This document shows positions 1 through 6,628 of a DNA stretch of 30,104 bases, piece after piece. The notes under the pieces are model-generated. The model worked only from the letters and a program-made list of their open reading frames with translations. It ran no database searches and was not told the origin of the DNA. The DNA lies in the IMG/VR virus record IMGVR_UViG_3300010354_000387, positions 1 through 30,104 of that record; one strand, given 5' to 3'. Source of the stretch: a virus. Position numbers and translations under genes: made by a program. Numbering within the stretch: position 1 is the stretch's first letter; each line of letters opens with the position of its first letter.

Positions 1-52
1 ATATACAGCCCCCTCGTGCGCGCAGAATTCTGACCGCCCTCCCCTGGGCGCG
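1..52 (-). repeat. Conserved element after glycosyltransferase copy 1
   Basis: Matches 29861-29910 at about 91 percent over the first 46 bases. The promoter boxes seen in the other copy are weakened here (AGAATT in place of AATAAT, and no CTGACA at the right spacing). No gene or terminator is evident. Confidence 0.65.
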
Positions 53-1270
53 TTAGCGTCCGCGCTTTGTCGCGCGGCGCTGCTGTCGGTTCAACGGCGC
101 GGCCTGCGGCTGGCGTCGAGCAGTCATCTTCTCAATCAGCGGCTTCCACGAAGCCTCGTAGAGTTTCACCTGATCGTATCGCCACATCGATTCGGCAACC
201 TTTGCCCGATCGACCTTCCCCGCCTTCGTCTCCTCGTAAACCTCTTGCAGTGCAGTGACGATTGCGGCCACGTTTGGGATGGCAAAGAATGAAACCTGGA
301 ACTCATCCCACACTCGCTGAACTGGAACTGACTTGCCGTGTGGTCCGACGAGTTCAGGCTGCGCGCTGAAGTCCGACACGATCACTGGCGTGCCGCACGA
401 CTGACTCTCGACGGCTGGGATGCCGAAGCCTTCGCCCATCGAGGTCAGCAGTTGCACATCAGCGGCTGAGTAGAGCGAGGCGATTGCCTCCTGCGGGATG
501 CCATTGCGGAACTGGACTGGATGTGGATAACGCACGCGCTGACTGTCCACGCCAATAGATGCCATCAGGCGCGGGAGGTTCACGCCTTCGCTGTGTCCGT
601 TCGGCTCAGTGTGAATCATCCAGTAGACATCAGGTCGGTCGTACATAAACTTCTGCATTGCGTCAGCCATCTCGCCAAACGCCTTGCGGATCGGGATGCG
701 ACCACGGTTGGCGGCATTAGTCACCACCAAGAACGCGTCCTCTGGGATTCCCATCTGCGCTCGCGCGCCTTTGCCCTTGTCCACGAAGACCGTGCGGTCA
801 ATGCCGTGTGGGATGTAGGTGATCTCCTCTGGCGGAATGCCAGCGTCTGCCAGCCTCTTCTGTCCAAATCGGCTCATTGCAATAGCGTGATGTCCGCCTT
901 CCTTCAGGAACTGAGCGACGAGCGGTGGAACTGGATCGTGGTCAACTGGCACCCAACAGGCGAGATTCAAGTCCCTGAACCCCTGAATGCCAGTCAGCGG
1001 CCACAAGTCAAAGAGCGTCACACCGAATCCAGGTGCGTCGCCAAGCCACGCCCTGATGTTCTCTGGCGCAGCGTCCACGCTGTAGCGCATCAAGCCTTCA
1101 GGCATTATCGGATGACCGTGCGCGCAGTTCATCATCACCTGCGCGCCGTGATTAGCGGAGATGGCAACCTCGTGTCCATCCTTCACCATCTGATGTACGA
1201 CCTGAGCCGTCTGCATTCCGTAGCCAGACGGAACGTGGCAAGCGTTGGAATACCAGGCGATGCGACTCAT
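53..1270 (-). CDS. GT4-family glycosyltransferase (copy 1)
   Basis: Likely transfers a sugar from an activated nucleotide-sugar; the acceptor (phage DNA, virion protein or host wall) cannot be told from sequence. The 405-residue protein has the GT-B two-domain layout. The N-terminal half starts with IAWYSNACHVPSGYG, typical of an acceptor-side Rossmann fold. The C-terminal half has PHGID and the GT4 signature EGFGIPAVESQSCGTPVIVSD with its E-x7-E pair. The tail is very basic and ends in KRGR. I chose the ATG at 1270 because AGGAGG lies just upstream; an in-frame start at 1318 would run into the HNH gene. It follows the HNH gene in one operon. A paralogue with the same C-terminus lies at the right end of the window. 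The family assignment is firm, the substrate unknown. Confidence 0.87.
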   Translation of the reverse strand: MSRIAWYSNACHVPSGYGMQTAQVVHQMVKDGHEVAISANHGAQVMMNCAHGHPIMPEGLMRYSVDAAPENIRAWLGDAPGFGVTLFDLWPLTGIQGFRDLNLACWVPVDHDPVPPLVAQFLKEGGHHAIAMSRFGQKRLADAGIPPEEITYIPHGIDRTVFVDKGKGARAQMGIPEDAFLVVTNAANRGRIPIRKAFGEMADAMQKFMYDRPDVYWMIHTEPNGHSEGVNLPRLMASIGVDSQRVRYPHPVQFRNGIPQEAIASLYSAADVQLLTSMGEGFGIPAVESQSCGTPVIVSDFSAQPELVGPHGKSVPVQRVWDEFQVSFFAIPNVAAIVTALQEVYEETKAGKVDRAKVAESMWRYDQVKLYEASWKPLIEKMTARRQPQAAPLNRQQRRATKRGR

Positions 1271-1278
1271 TGCTCCTC

Positions 1279-1590
1279 CTATTTGTGTTTGGTCAGCCGA
1301 CCGTGGCACTGACGACATACTACCCGAAGCCGATGCTCTGGCGCAAGGAGCGGTCCGCCTTTGCTGATTGGATCAAGGTGGTCGACGGTCAGGTTGCGCG
1401 TACTGCCGCACACCTCACACCACGGCCGCTTGCTCCTGATCTGGCTGCTCAGTTTCTTCCAGGCTGGATCAAGATAAGGGTTCGGGCGCCCTTCCTTCCA
1501 CCTACTCATCGCGGCTGCGCGGTGCGTGGCGCATCGGTTGCCCACCGTGGTGAGCACGCCGCAGTCAAGACACGGTCGCTGGAACGTCAC
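1279..1590 (-). CDS. HNH endonuclease
   Basis: A 103-residue HNH nuclease that would cut DNA. An N-terminal CLDCG/CATH cluster is followed by the HNH core: WCEVCG, then TVDHLDP with the catalytic DH, then EHRLRVVCRQCHGRL. The two CxxC pairs form the usual structural zinc site around the beta-beta-alpha-metal fold. The GTG start overlaps the stop of the metalloprotease-like gene by 4 nt (GTGA). In many HK97-type phages a small HNH protein encoded next to the terminase genes assists packaging. Here it would sit close to terminase if the map is circular, so a packaging role is an inference; a homing endonuclease is the alternative. Confidence 0.9.
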   Translation of the reverse strand: MTFQRPCLDCGVLTTVGNRCATHRAAAMSRWKEGRPNPYLDPAWKKLSSQIRSKRPWCEVCGSTRNLTVDHLDPISKGGPLLAPEHRLRVVCRQCHGRLTKHK

Positions 1591-1994
1591 GCCTTCGGGA
1601 AGTCTGGCAATTGGATGGTCGGCGCAATGATCCGCGCCAGTTGATCCACGGTGCGCTCAGTGGCGTTCTCGTACTGCGGCTCAAAGACTGCCCAGAGCAC
1701 CTTGCCCATCGCATCCTCAAGCGCCTCAACCGTCTGATCGAGCCGAGCGGTGACCAGGTGCAGGATCTCGTGGACCAGCACCTCGCGCTGTTGCTCTGGC
1801 GTTTGCTTCCAGAAATCGTGAGAGACGCGCAGTTCCGCCGTATGATTCTGCTCGTGTGGGTTGATGTCAGCCCACGCCTCAACGTCCGACGCCTCACGCG
1901 CAATGCTGACCTTCCAATTGGCAACGTTGAGCGCAGCCTGCAGGTCGGCGATATACGCCTCAAGATCGTCCCATCGGTCGCGCTTCGTCGCCAT
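1587..1994 (-). CDS. Small HExxH zinc metalloprotease-like protein
   Basis: A 135-residue protein whose main visible motif is VLVHEILHLV, an HExxH zinc site on a predicted helix near residue 90. The N-terminal part (WDDLEAYIADLQAALNVANWKVSI) is helical, and the C-terminal part, rich in small helices, could give the third ligand. The layout resembles small SprT-like or gluzincin-type phage proteins. No signal peptide is seen, so it should act in the cytoplasm. The ATG at 1994 is preceded by AGGAGGTTTG; a TTG further up at 2054 lacks such a site. It is the first gene after a promoter candidate and is coupled to HNH by a GTGA overlap. Whether it is proteolytic is not shown. Confidence 0.75.
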   Translation of the reverse strand: MATKRDRWDDLEAYIADLQAALNVANWKVSIAREASDVEAWADINPHEQNHTAELRVSHDFWKQTPEQQREVLVHEILHLVTARLDQTVEALEDAMGKVLWAVFEPQYENATERTVDQLARIIAPTIQLPDFPKA

Positions 1995-1998
1995 CAAA

Positions 1999-2045
1999 CC
2001 TCCTGCTGTTGGGATGCCTACTGATGGGAGGACTCCACCAGCAGG
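1999..2045 (-). promoter_or_regulatory. 5' leader inverted repeat that overlaps the ribosome site
   Basis: In the leader of the HExxH gene, CCTGCTG (2039-2045) and CAGCAGG (2002-2008) form perfect 7-bp arms separated by 30 nt. The downstream arm shares bases 2002-2004 with the Shine-Dalgarno sequence AGGAGG (1999-2004). A CTCC stretch inside the loop could pair with the same site in another fold. The geometry would allow control of translation by folding, but this is inference from pairing by eye only. Confidence 0.35.
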
Positions 2046-2054
2046 CGTTGGCAA

Positions 2055-2063
2055 ATTGTATCA
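2055..2063 (-). promoter_or_regulatory. Extended -10 promoter candidate for the HExxH-HNH-GT operon
   Basis: On the minus strand the sequence reads TGATACAAT: a -10 box TACAAT (5 of 6 to TATAAT) preceded by TGn, the extended -10 element. No good -35 box lies 17 nt upstream, which is acceptable for extended -10 promoters. It lies in the 72-bp gap between the upstream DNA-binding gene and the HExxH gene, the largest gap in this part of the window. Confidence 0.5.
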
Positions 2064-2066
2064 GCG

Positions 2067-2693
2067 TTATTCGCTCACCAGGTACGAGTCGGTGCGACAC
2101 GTCACGCGAAAGACCATCCCATTGATCTCGCGCACGCTCGCATCGATTGCACCAATCAGCCCACAAGACTGGCAGACGGCCACAACGTCCTCAGACATTG
2201 CTAATGAGTCAAAGTTATTCGGATGCTTTCGCCGAGCCTCCTGCTCGTCTAGGCCCTCCTCAATCATTGCCACCTGGCCGTAGGTGATCGGGTTCTGTTG
2301 CCACTCAAGTGCGTGATCAAGCATCTCGTCTGCAAGCCGAGTGCCTGCAGTGACTGCGCGCTCAATCCAATCCGCCTTCTTCTCGGCGGCCTCAGCGACT
2401 GAACGGCCGCCGCCACGCCGCGTCTTCTTTGCTCGCTCCTTCAGCGGTCGGATGCGATATAGGTCGATGGTTCGCCAGCCGTCGTCAGGCACTTGCCCAA
2501 AGGCTTTGATGAATCGCTTCTCAACATCTTCTGGCACGCGCCTCTCTTCAGCGACGTATGCATAGCACGAGCGTCGGCTGATGCCGAGTGCGTCTGCAAG
2601 CGCCTCAATGCGAGCGCGCGGAGACTTGGTTGGATAAGCATTCTTTGCGACGACCTTCATCCAGTCGCCACGGATGCTGCGAACAGTAAACAC
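2067..2693 (-). CDS. Helix-turn-helix DNA-binding protein with C-terminal Cys motif
   Basis: A 208-residue protein with a probable N-terminal helix-turn-helix (about residues 25-70). It includes RIEALADALGISRRSCYAY, a fit to a Cro/lambda-repressor-like helix pair, followed by VPEDVEKRFIKAFG. The middle is basic (ERAKKTRRGGGR) and then helical. The C-terminal third has CQSCG and a later cysteine (VTCRTD), a possible metal site. The GTG at 2693 was chosen because GGGGAGGGCGC lies just upstream; an ATG at 2660 is possible but has a weaker site. It ends a long operon, just before the promoter candidate at 2055-2063. It might regulate that promoter; this is inference. Confidence 0.7.
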   Translation of the reverse strand: MFTVRSIRGDWMKVVAKNAYPTKSPRARIEALADALGISRRSCYAYVAEERRVPEDVEKRFIKAFGQVPDDGWRTIDLYRIRPLKERAKKTRRGGGRSVAEAAEKKADWIERAVTAGTRLADEMLDHALEWQQNPITYGQVAMIEEGLDEQEARRKHPNNFDSLAMSEDVVAVCQSCGLIGAIDASVREINGMVFRVTCRTDSYLVSE

Positions 2694-2705
2694 GCGCCCT
2701 CCCCT

Positions 2706-3128
2706 TTATGTCCCTGGTTTGATCTCCTCGATTATGACGCGAACGACGCCAAGATGCAAGCCGCGCAAGTATGAGAACGCGTGCGGACTCAAATCAATTG
2801 CTCGGCTGCGTGCTGTCCACGGCTTCTTCAAGTCTGCTCTACAGCGTGAGCAGCGGTCGACAACTGAAACGATCACGCAACGCCTCTTGTCGTCGGCGCG
2901 GCAGACGCGGAGAGAATATGGAGAGTCGTTCCACTTGAATGTGCCGACGGCTGCATAGAACTTGTAGCCAGCGCGCGTGTACCAGGTGCTCTGCGCGTCA
3001 TTGCCGTGTCCAGCGACGAACGTCGCGTTGTACCACGATGCGACGCCCCGAACTGGCACACCACTCTCTGTTCGGTTCGGAACGCTTGGATGAACTGCCA
3101 GCGCGATTGCCAGCAGGATGGAGATCAT
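2706..3128 (-). CDS. Secreted RlpA-like double-psi beta-barrel protein
   Basis: A 140-residue protein with a hydrophobic N-terminus (ISILLAIALAV) that looks like a short signal peptide or anchor, then a double-psi beta-barrel domain from about residue 27 on. Matching features are GVASWYN at the start, GTFKWN and YSLRVC in the middle, VSVVDRCSRC with the Asp equivalent to RlpA's, and SRAIDLSPHAFSYL followed by GVVRVII at the end. RlpA-family proteins are lytic transglycosylases or bind peptidoglycan, so a cell-wall role outside the membrane is likely. The ATG at 3128 overlaps the nuclease stop (ATGA). Four cysteines could form disulfides after export. Fold call good; enzymatic activity uncertain. 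Confidence 0.78.
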   Translation of the reverse strand: MISILLAIALAVHPSVPNRTESGVPVRGVASWYNATFVAGHGNDAQSTWYTRAGYKFYAAVGTFKWNDSPYSLRVCRADDKRRCVIVSVVDRCSRCRADLKKPWTARSRAIDLSPHAFSYLRGLHLGVVRVIIEEIKPGT

Positions 3129-3505
3129 CCCTCTGGCTCCTGATTCGGTGTCACAAACCAATCGCAGAAGTCATCAAGGTCGAGGATGATGACTGCGCGA
3201 CGGCGACCACCGCCAACGCCTGGACTGTCACCAATGACAAGGCCGCGCAACTGGTCGCCCTTCACTGGCACGCTTTGGAGCCATCCCCACTGGCGCTCGC
3301 TAAACGATCCGCCAACTTTGCACTGCACTGCCATCCACTCATTGGCAACGTCCTGCTTGCCGCCGAACTGCCCAACTCGCTGACCCTTCAGGCGCTTTGC
3401 AATCTCTCGCTCAAACGCATTCCCACGCGCGCGGCTGTTTTTACCCTTGCGACTCTTCTCAGGATCAATCATCTTCTGGATCGCCTGATCTTTGTAGTAG
3501 CCCAT
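3125..3505 (-). CDS. PD-(D/E)XK nuclease, Hjc/Mrr-like (putative Holliday junction resolvase)
   Basis: A 126-residue protein with the order of motifs seen in archaeal Hjc-type resolvases and small Mrr-like nucleases. SRARGNAFEREIAKRLKG gives the first acidic residue on a helix, GGKQDV gives the Asp, and WMAVQCKVG is the core strand, with Q-C-K in place of E-x-K. A Q-x-K core is known from Mrr-like nucleases, so the change does not by itself mean loss of activity. The C-terminal hydrophobic strands (RRAVIILDLDDFCDWF) close the fold. It would cut branched DNA during recombination or packaging. ATG at 3505 in a TGATG overlap with the upstream gene. Confidence 0.72.
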   Translation of the reverse strand: MGYYKDQAIQKMIDPEKSRKGKNSRARGNAFEREIAKRLKGQRVGQFGGKQDVANEWMAVQCKVGGSFSERQWGWLQSVPVKGDQLRGLVIGDSPGVGGGRRRAVIILDLDDFCDWFVTPNQEPEG

Positions 3506-3792
3506 CAGCGCAACCTTGCCAACAGTGCGGTGCCACCGTCGCTCAACGTGAAGCGCGATTCCTGAACCTCCATCACTCCGTGTTTGATCAGGTCCGCATT
3601 CGTCTTCCGATTGCCGATTCCTTCATACAGGAAAAACCATCCATCAGGCGCAATGGCATCGGCGAAGCGCTGGCTCAAATTGCACCACGGCCGCCCGACG
3701 TAGCCTGGTTCCTCACACCAGGCGTCTGAACCCTCCTGGACGGCAATCACCTTGTCGTCAAGGAACGGCGCTGGACGCTCGACGCGGATCAC
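3505..3792 (-). CDS. Hypothetical protein, 95 aa
   Basis: Not recognised. The GTG at 3792 overlaps the upstream stop (GTGA), which fixes the start; a longer frame upstream would cover the preceding gene. The protein is compact and mixed alpha/beta, with FADAIAPDGWFFLYEGIGNR near the middle, two cysteines (residues about 26 and 36) and a C-terminal ALLARLR. No transmembrane segment or signal peptide. It sits between a Cys-motif protein and the Hjc-like nuclease, so a DNA-metabolism role is possible but unproved. Confidence 0.62.
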   Translation of the reverse strand: MIRVERPAPFLDDKVIAVQEGSDAWCEEPGYVGRPWCNLSQRFADAIAPDGWFFLYEGIGNRKTNADLIKHGVMEVQESRFTLSDGGTALLARLR

Positions 3793-3974
3793 TTGACGCA
3801 CCCACGGTGATACCAGGCGAACCTCGTCTGGCGCTTGTTTGCGTTGAACGTGACGACCTTCACGCGCCAAGACTCCTTCAGCGTGTTCAAGACGCCTTCG
3901 CACGCGCCGCACGAGGTGACGGCGAAGACTGGCTCCTTGCGCGGTCCACCACGCTGCGCCTTTACTGCTGCCAT
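3789..3974 (-). CDS. Small protein with possible zinc knuckle, 61 aa
   Basis: A basic 61-residue protein with TSCGAC (Cys22, Cys25) and, near the end, WYHRGCVK (His56, Cys59). The C-x2-C ... H-x2-C spacing could bind one zinc. Ribosome site AGGCAGGTGCT precedes the ATG at 3974. It overlaps the upstream membrane-protein gene by 13 nt and the downstream gene by 4 nt (GTGA). Function unknown; small zinc-binding phage proteins often bind nucleic acid or inhibit a host enzyme. Confidence 0.6.
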   Translation of the reverse strand: MAAVKAQRGGPRKEPVFAVTSCGACEGVLNTLKESWRVKVVTFNANKRQTRFAWYHRGCVK

Positions 3975-4144
3975 AGCACCTGCCTTGTGATCCAGATGAC
4001 CGTAGCGATAGCCAAGATCACATAGATGGTACCCGCAGCCGCATTGCCACGGCGTGCCGCCTCACCCAGACTGACGGCCACCAGGAACGCCAGCAGCAGA
4101 TGAATCGCTGCGATCAGAAGTCCGAACACCTCGAATCCGTTCAT
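3962..4144 (-). CDS. Small membrane protein with two transmembrane helices, 60 aa
   Basis: Sixty residues with two hydrophobic spans: FGLLIAAIHLLLAFLVAVSL, then TIYVILAIATVIWI, with a charged linker (GEAARRGN) between. This is a helical hairpin, the shape of class II holins, but it lies far from the lysis module and inside the DNA-metabolism operon. The start ATG overlaps the upstream stop (ATGA). It could also be an exclusion or membrane-anchoring protein; I cannot decide. Confidence 0.62.
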   Translation of the reverse strand: MNGFEVFGLLIAAIHLLLAFLVAVSLGEAARRGNAAAGTIYVILAIATVIWITRQVLWQQ

Positions 4145-4338
4145 CGCTCAAACCTGTTCAGGATGCGGACCAGATTCTCGATTGCCTTCTCCGCCGCCTC
4201 CTGCGGCGTCTTGCCAACATAAGAAATCTCGCCGTCCTCGTCGTCGAGAATGACGTGCCACTCGTCGCCAACCTTGACGGCCTCGGCGAATCGATAGCCA
4301 GCCTGTGCTGCAAGAACATCCAACTCCTTGAACATCAT
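4141..4338 (-). CDS. Hypothetical acidic protein, 65 aa
   Basis: Not recognised. A small protein with a beta-hairpin-like centre (WHVILDDEDGEISYVGKT) and a C-terminal helix (PQEAAEKAIENLVRILNRF). The pattern resembles small HicB-like or DUF1902-type beta-beta-alpha proteins, but I do not claim a match. Two adjacent ATGs (4338 and 4335) follow GGAGGG; the first gives an ATGA overlap with the kinase gene and is preferred. Confidence 0.55.
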   Translation of the reverse strand: MMFKELDVLAAQAGYRFAEAVKVGDEWHVILDDEDGEISYVGKTPQEAAEKAIENLVRILNRFER

Positions 4339-4892
4339 CCCTCCATTGCGTCGGTGATCCGCCGATACGCATCCTCTGGACTGAGGTGCGTGGTGTCCAG
4401 GGTAAGGTCCGACGTTGAGTCTGTCCAGCCCCTTTCGGTGATGTCGGCCGTCCCAATCAGCGCGCCACCCATCCGCTCTCGCCGAACATCCTCCGACGCG
4501 GCGAGCCTGACCACGAAGATGGTCGGATCGATGTTCCGCAGGTAGGTCACCTCAGCGTCTAGGCGCACGTCGTCCACCACCACGCCATAGCCGTGGCGCT
4601 GGATCTCAAGGTAATCCTGGTGCCAGAGTCTCAGCCAGAAGTGCGTGTCAACAGCCCTCATCGCTCCTCCAAGATCCTGAAGCAACTCTCGGCCAGTGAG
4701 CAGTGCGTCACCAAAGTGCCGCCTCACCTTCAGCGTGTCTGTCTTCTTGACTCCTGGATACGCCATATCCGCAATGTGCTTGATGGCGTCAGCGATTCCG
4801 TGTCGCTGGTAGCCACGATGCTCGACGAAGAGCGAAGCGATGGTGCTCTTTCCAGTCCCTTGTGGTCCAAGAATTGCAACGCTCCTACTCAT
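4335..4892 (-). CDS. Deoxynucleoside monophosphate kinase-like P-loop protein
   Basis: A 185-residue P-loop kinase that would phosphorylate dNMPs to dNDPs for phage DNA synthesis. Walker A is GPQGTGKS (residues 9-16) after the strand SVAILG. Next come HGIADAIKHIADMAYPG, a substrate-side helix seen in T4 gp1-like kinases, GRELLQDLGGAMRAVD and WLRLWHQ. The strand GVVVDDVRLDAEV gives the acidic DD-R motif, followed by TIFVVRLAAS. Arginines around residues 138-140 could form the lid. Length fits the family. It is translationally coupled to both neighbours (ATGA). A thymidylate-kinase-like role is the main alternative. Confidence 0.75.
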   Translation of the reverse strand: MSRSVAILGPQGTGKSTIASLFVEHRGYQRHGIADAIKHIADMAYPGVKKTDTLKVRRHFGDALLTGRELLQDLGGAMRAVDTHFWLRLWHQDYLEIQRHGYGVVVDDVRLDAEVTYLRNIDPTIFVVRLAASEDVRRERMGGALIGTADITERGWTDSTSDLTLDTTHLSPEDAYRRITDAMEG

Positions 4893-5329
4893 CTCGCTCC
4901 GCCTCTCAGAATTTCTCCAACGCTTTTTAGCGTTCCGTTAGTAAGAGTCTCTCTCTTCTCTCTCTCTGCTCTGCTCTCTCTCTGCTCTATAGCGTTGCTG
5001 AAACGTTGCACAACCCTATTCTGAGCACGATGCCTCGCCACTCGCAGACTTGAAGTCGGGTCGACCTGCCATCGAGACCAGTTCGAGACGGTCACGAGAC
5101 CGCTTCCAGACACGTCCAGGAGACCTTCGGCAATCAGTCGAGGCACTGCCCGACCAAGCCTCGGCCCAATGACTGCGGCAAGGTGCGCGCGGTCGCGGAA
5201 CTCTCCGCCTTTCCGCATCTCCTTTGCCACTTCCAGGATGGTGATGAACGCTCGGAACTGCGTGTCAGTCAGGCTGGCGATCACCGCGTCTCGGTGCGCT
5301 CCTGCTGACCACTTGATCCATAGACTCAT
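4889..5329 (-). CDS. Winged-helix replication initiator candidate
   Basis: A 146-residue protein whose N-terminal 100 residues resemble the winged-helix domain of phage replisome organisers: MSLWIKWSAGAHRDAVI, then TQFRAFITILEVAKEM, FRDRAHLAAVIG, and AVPRLIAEGLLDVSGSGLVTVSNWSRWQ, the recognition helix and wing. The C-terminus is charged and probably disordered, encoded by a purine-only tract. The ribosome site GGAGGAC precedes the ATG at 5329. It follows the Rad52-like gene and precedes dNMP kinase, a position typical for an origin-binding protein. There is no helicase loader or primase domain. Role inferred from fold and place. Confidence 0.55.
   Translation of the reverse strand: MSLWIKWSAGAHRDAVIASLTDTQFRAFITILEVAKEMRKGGEFRDRAHLAAVIGPRLGRAVPRLIAEGLLDVSGSGLVTVSNWSRWQVDPTSSLRVARHRAQNRVVQRFSNAIEQRESRAEREKRETLTNGTLKSVGEILRGGAR
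4919..4934. repeat. Perfect inverted repeat AACGCT-TTTT-AGCGTT
   Basis: Six-base arms around a TTTT/AAAA loop, inside the 3' part of the winged-helix gene. AGCGTT recurs at 4991-4996 and a related AACGTT lies at 5002-5007, so the word may be a binding-site half. It could be an origin element, as lambda's iterons lie inside gene O; this is inference. Confidence 0.45.
4946..4988. repeat. Polypyrimidine/polypurine tract
   Basis: The plus strand is almost entirely C and T, with tandem CT steps and two TGCTCT interruptions; the minus (coding) strand is thus nearly pure A/G. Parts are mirror-symmetric (CTCTCTTCTCTC), the kind of sequence that can form triplex DNA. It encodes a charged Arg/Glu-rich linker of the winged-helix protein. 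Confidence 0.6.
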
Positions 5330-5348
5330 TTCGTCCTCCTCTCAGCCG

Positions 5349-6071
5349 TTAGAACGGCAACTCCTCGAGACTGTCTTCAGGAACAAACTTCGGCGCCGCT
5401 GGCGCTTGCTTGGCTAGGAACTCGCGGCTCGGCTTCTCGCGGCACCAGGAGCCATCAGGCGCCTTGTGTGAGGCCGCCCAGAACGGCTGATACGGCTTGC
5501 CAGTCGTCTTGCTCACGCCACCAGGCTTGAGCGTCCAGGCTTCGCCGTGGCTGCAGAACTCGCCGCCGACGTTCTCGGCAAAGAGCATTGCAGCCTTCGC
5601 TGCGAGGATTGCGTCGTCCGAAGCGGTCCCAGACCCCTCCGTAGAATCAACGGAGAGAGGTGTAGGAGCCACGGAGAGGCGCGAAACCCGCCCAAGTGGT
5701 ACTGGGACACCTTTCTCTGGTGAATACAGGCTCCGCCCGACTCCAAGTTGAGCAGCGCAGCGACGGAGTGCGTCGCTCGCGGCGCTCTTTAGCGGTTCGT
5801 CATCCTGGGCGGAATTTGGGTACCCGAAGTCTTGACGAATCGTTGTCTTGCCTTCTACCACCACCACCAGTGAACCGTGGACCACGCCGCGAATTGGGTC
5901 GGCCACCTTTACCTCAAACTGCCAGTTCTCAATGCCAAGCACGTCGTCTAGTCGCTGCGCGACTGCACGAGCGTCGGCATATGTGAACACTAGTCCAGCC
6001 CTCCCAGGACGATGCTTCAGGTCTTTCTCGTCAAATGGCGCCAACAGCGCCTCGCTGATCTTCTTGCTCAT
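5349..6071 (-). CDS. Rad52/22-like single-strand annealing protein with SSB-like tail
   Basis: A 240-residue recombinase that anneals complementary single strands, partner of the YqaJ exonuclease two genes upstream. Residues 15-120 match the Rad52/Rad22 core: LKHRPGRAGLVFTYADAR, RLDDVLGIENWQFEV, GVVHGSLVVVVEGK, then DDEPLKSAASDALRRCAAQLGVGR and LY, the helix-strand end of the annealing fold. The linker 121-170 is flexible. Residues 173-210 carry C-x-H ... H-x7-C (Cys173, His175, His202, Cys210), a possible zinc site. The last residues, EDSLEELPF, resemble the acidic DDDIPF tip of bacterial SSB. The start ATG overlaps the upstream stop (ATGA). Confident in the fold. Confidence 0.85.
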   Translation of the reverse strand: MSKKISEALLAPFDEKDLKHRPGRAGLVFTYADARAVAQRLDDVLGIENWQFEVKVADPIRGVVHGSLVVVVEGKTTIRQDFGYPNSAQDDEPLKSAASDALRRCAAQLGVGRSLYSPEKGVPVPLGRVSRLSVAPTPLSVDSTEGSGTASDDAILAAKAAMLFAENVGGEFCSHGEAWTLKPGGVSKTTGKPYQPFWAASHKAPDGSWCREKPSREFLAKQAPAAPKFVPEDSLEELPF

Positions 6072-6628
6072 TGAACCTCCTCTCCTAGCGGACTCAGTTC
6101 CGCGTAGGTCACGTTATGGCTGACGAACTGCGCCTTCTGGCCGTTCGGGAGTGGATCGCCAATCTCCACCCGCTTCGCTTTGCGAGCCAAATCATCGCCG
6201 CTGATGACGCCGCAGACCCAGCCCACGTCGTAGCGGTGAAGTTTCGGTTCGCTCGACTTCGTATGTCCAGGAGCCAGCCGCAGGCTGACGAACGCATAAT
6301 GCTCTGCGTTCTGCCTTTGGCTGTTGTAGTCGTAGACACTCGCCTCATATTCAGGCCGAGGATCAACGGCTCGCTCCTTCGTCTTGACTTCAACCGTCCC
6401 GCGGTCGGTGTCGTAGTCGTAAAAGATTGACGCTACAAACTCAAACCCGACGCCAAGATTCTCAAGTGCGCGCTCGAAGACCGCCTGACCAACGGCGCCC
6501 TCCCAGACGGCCGCCCTTCCCTTCTGCGAGAGGCTCTTGTCCACCTTCCCAGGCGGGAGAATGTCTTCTCGCTTTGCGATCTCAACCGCACGCTTCAGGA
6601 TCTGATCGTCGATCTGAATGCGTGTCAC
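6068..6628 (-). CDS. PD-(D/E)XK nuclease-like protein
   Basis: A 186-residue protein with motifs of the PD-(D/E)XK superfamily. GAVGQAVFERALENLGV is the first helix with its Glu, YDYDTDRGTVEVKTK gives the Asp and the E-x-K core (Glu80, Lys82), and a long helix-rich C-terminal part contains EHYAFVSLRLA. The family includes restriction enzymes, RecB-like domains and resolvases, and the substrate cannot be read here. Its place between YqaJ exonuclease and the annealase points to recombination or host-DNA breakdown. The GTG start overlaps the exonuclease stop (GTGA). Confidence 0.72.
   Translation of the reverse strand: MTRIQIDDQILKRAVEIAKREDILPPGKVDKSLSQKGRAAVWEGAVGQAVFERALENLGVGFEFVASIFYDYDTDRGTVEVKTKERAVDPRPEYEASVYDYNSQRQNAEHYAFVSLRLAPGHTKSSEPKLHRYDVGWVCGVISGDDLARKAKRVEIGDPLPNGQKAQFVSHNVTYAELSPLGEEVQ

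Noticed and set aside
521-1312. Plus-strand 263-codon open frame opposite the glycosyltransferase
   Set aside because: Reverse-strand shadow of a confident GT4 gene; Arg/His-rich composition with no motif.
3962-4144. Second holin
   Set aside because: The two-helix shape fits, but it sits in the DNA-metabolism operon without an endolysin partner, so I left it as a membrane protein.
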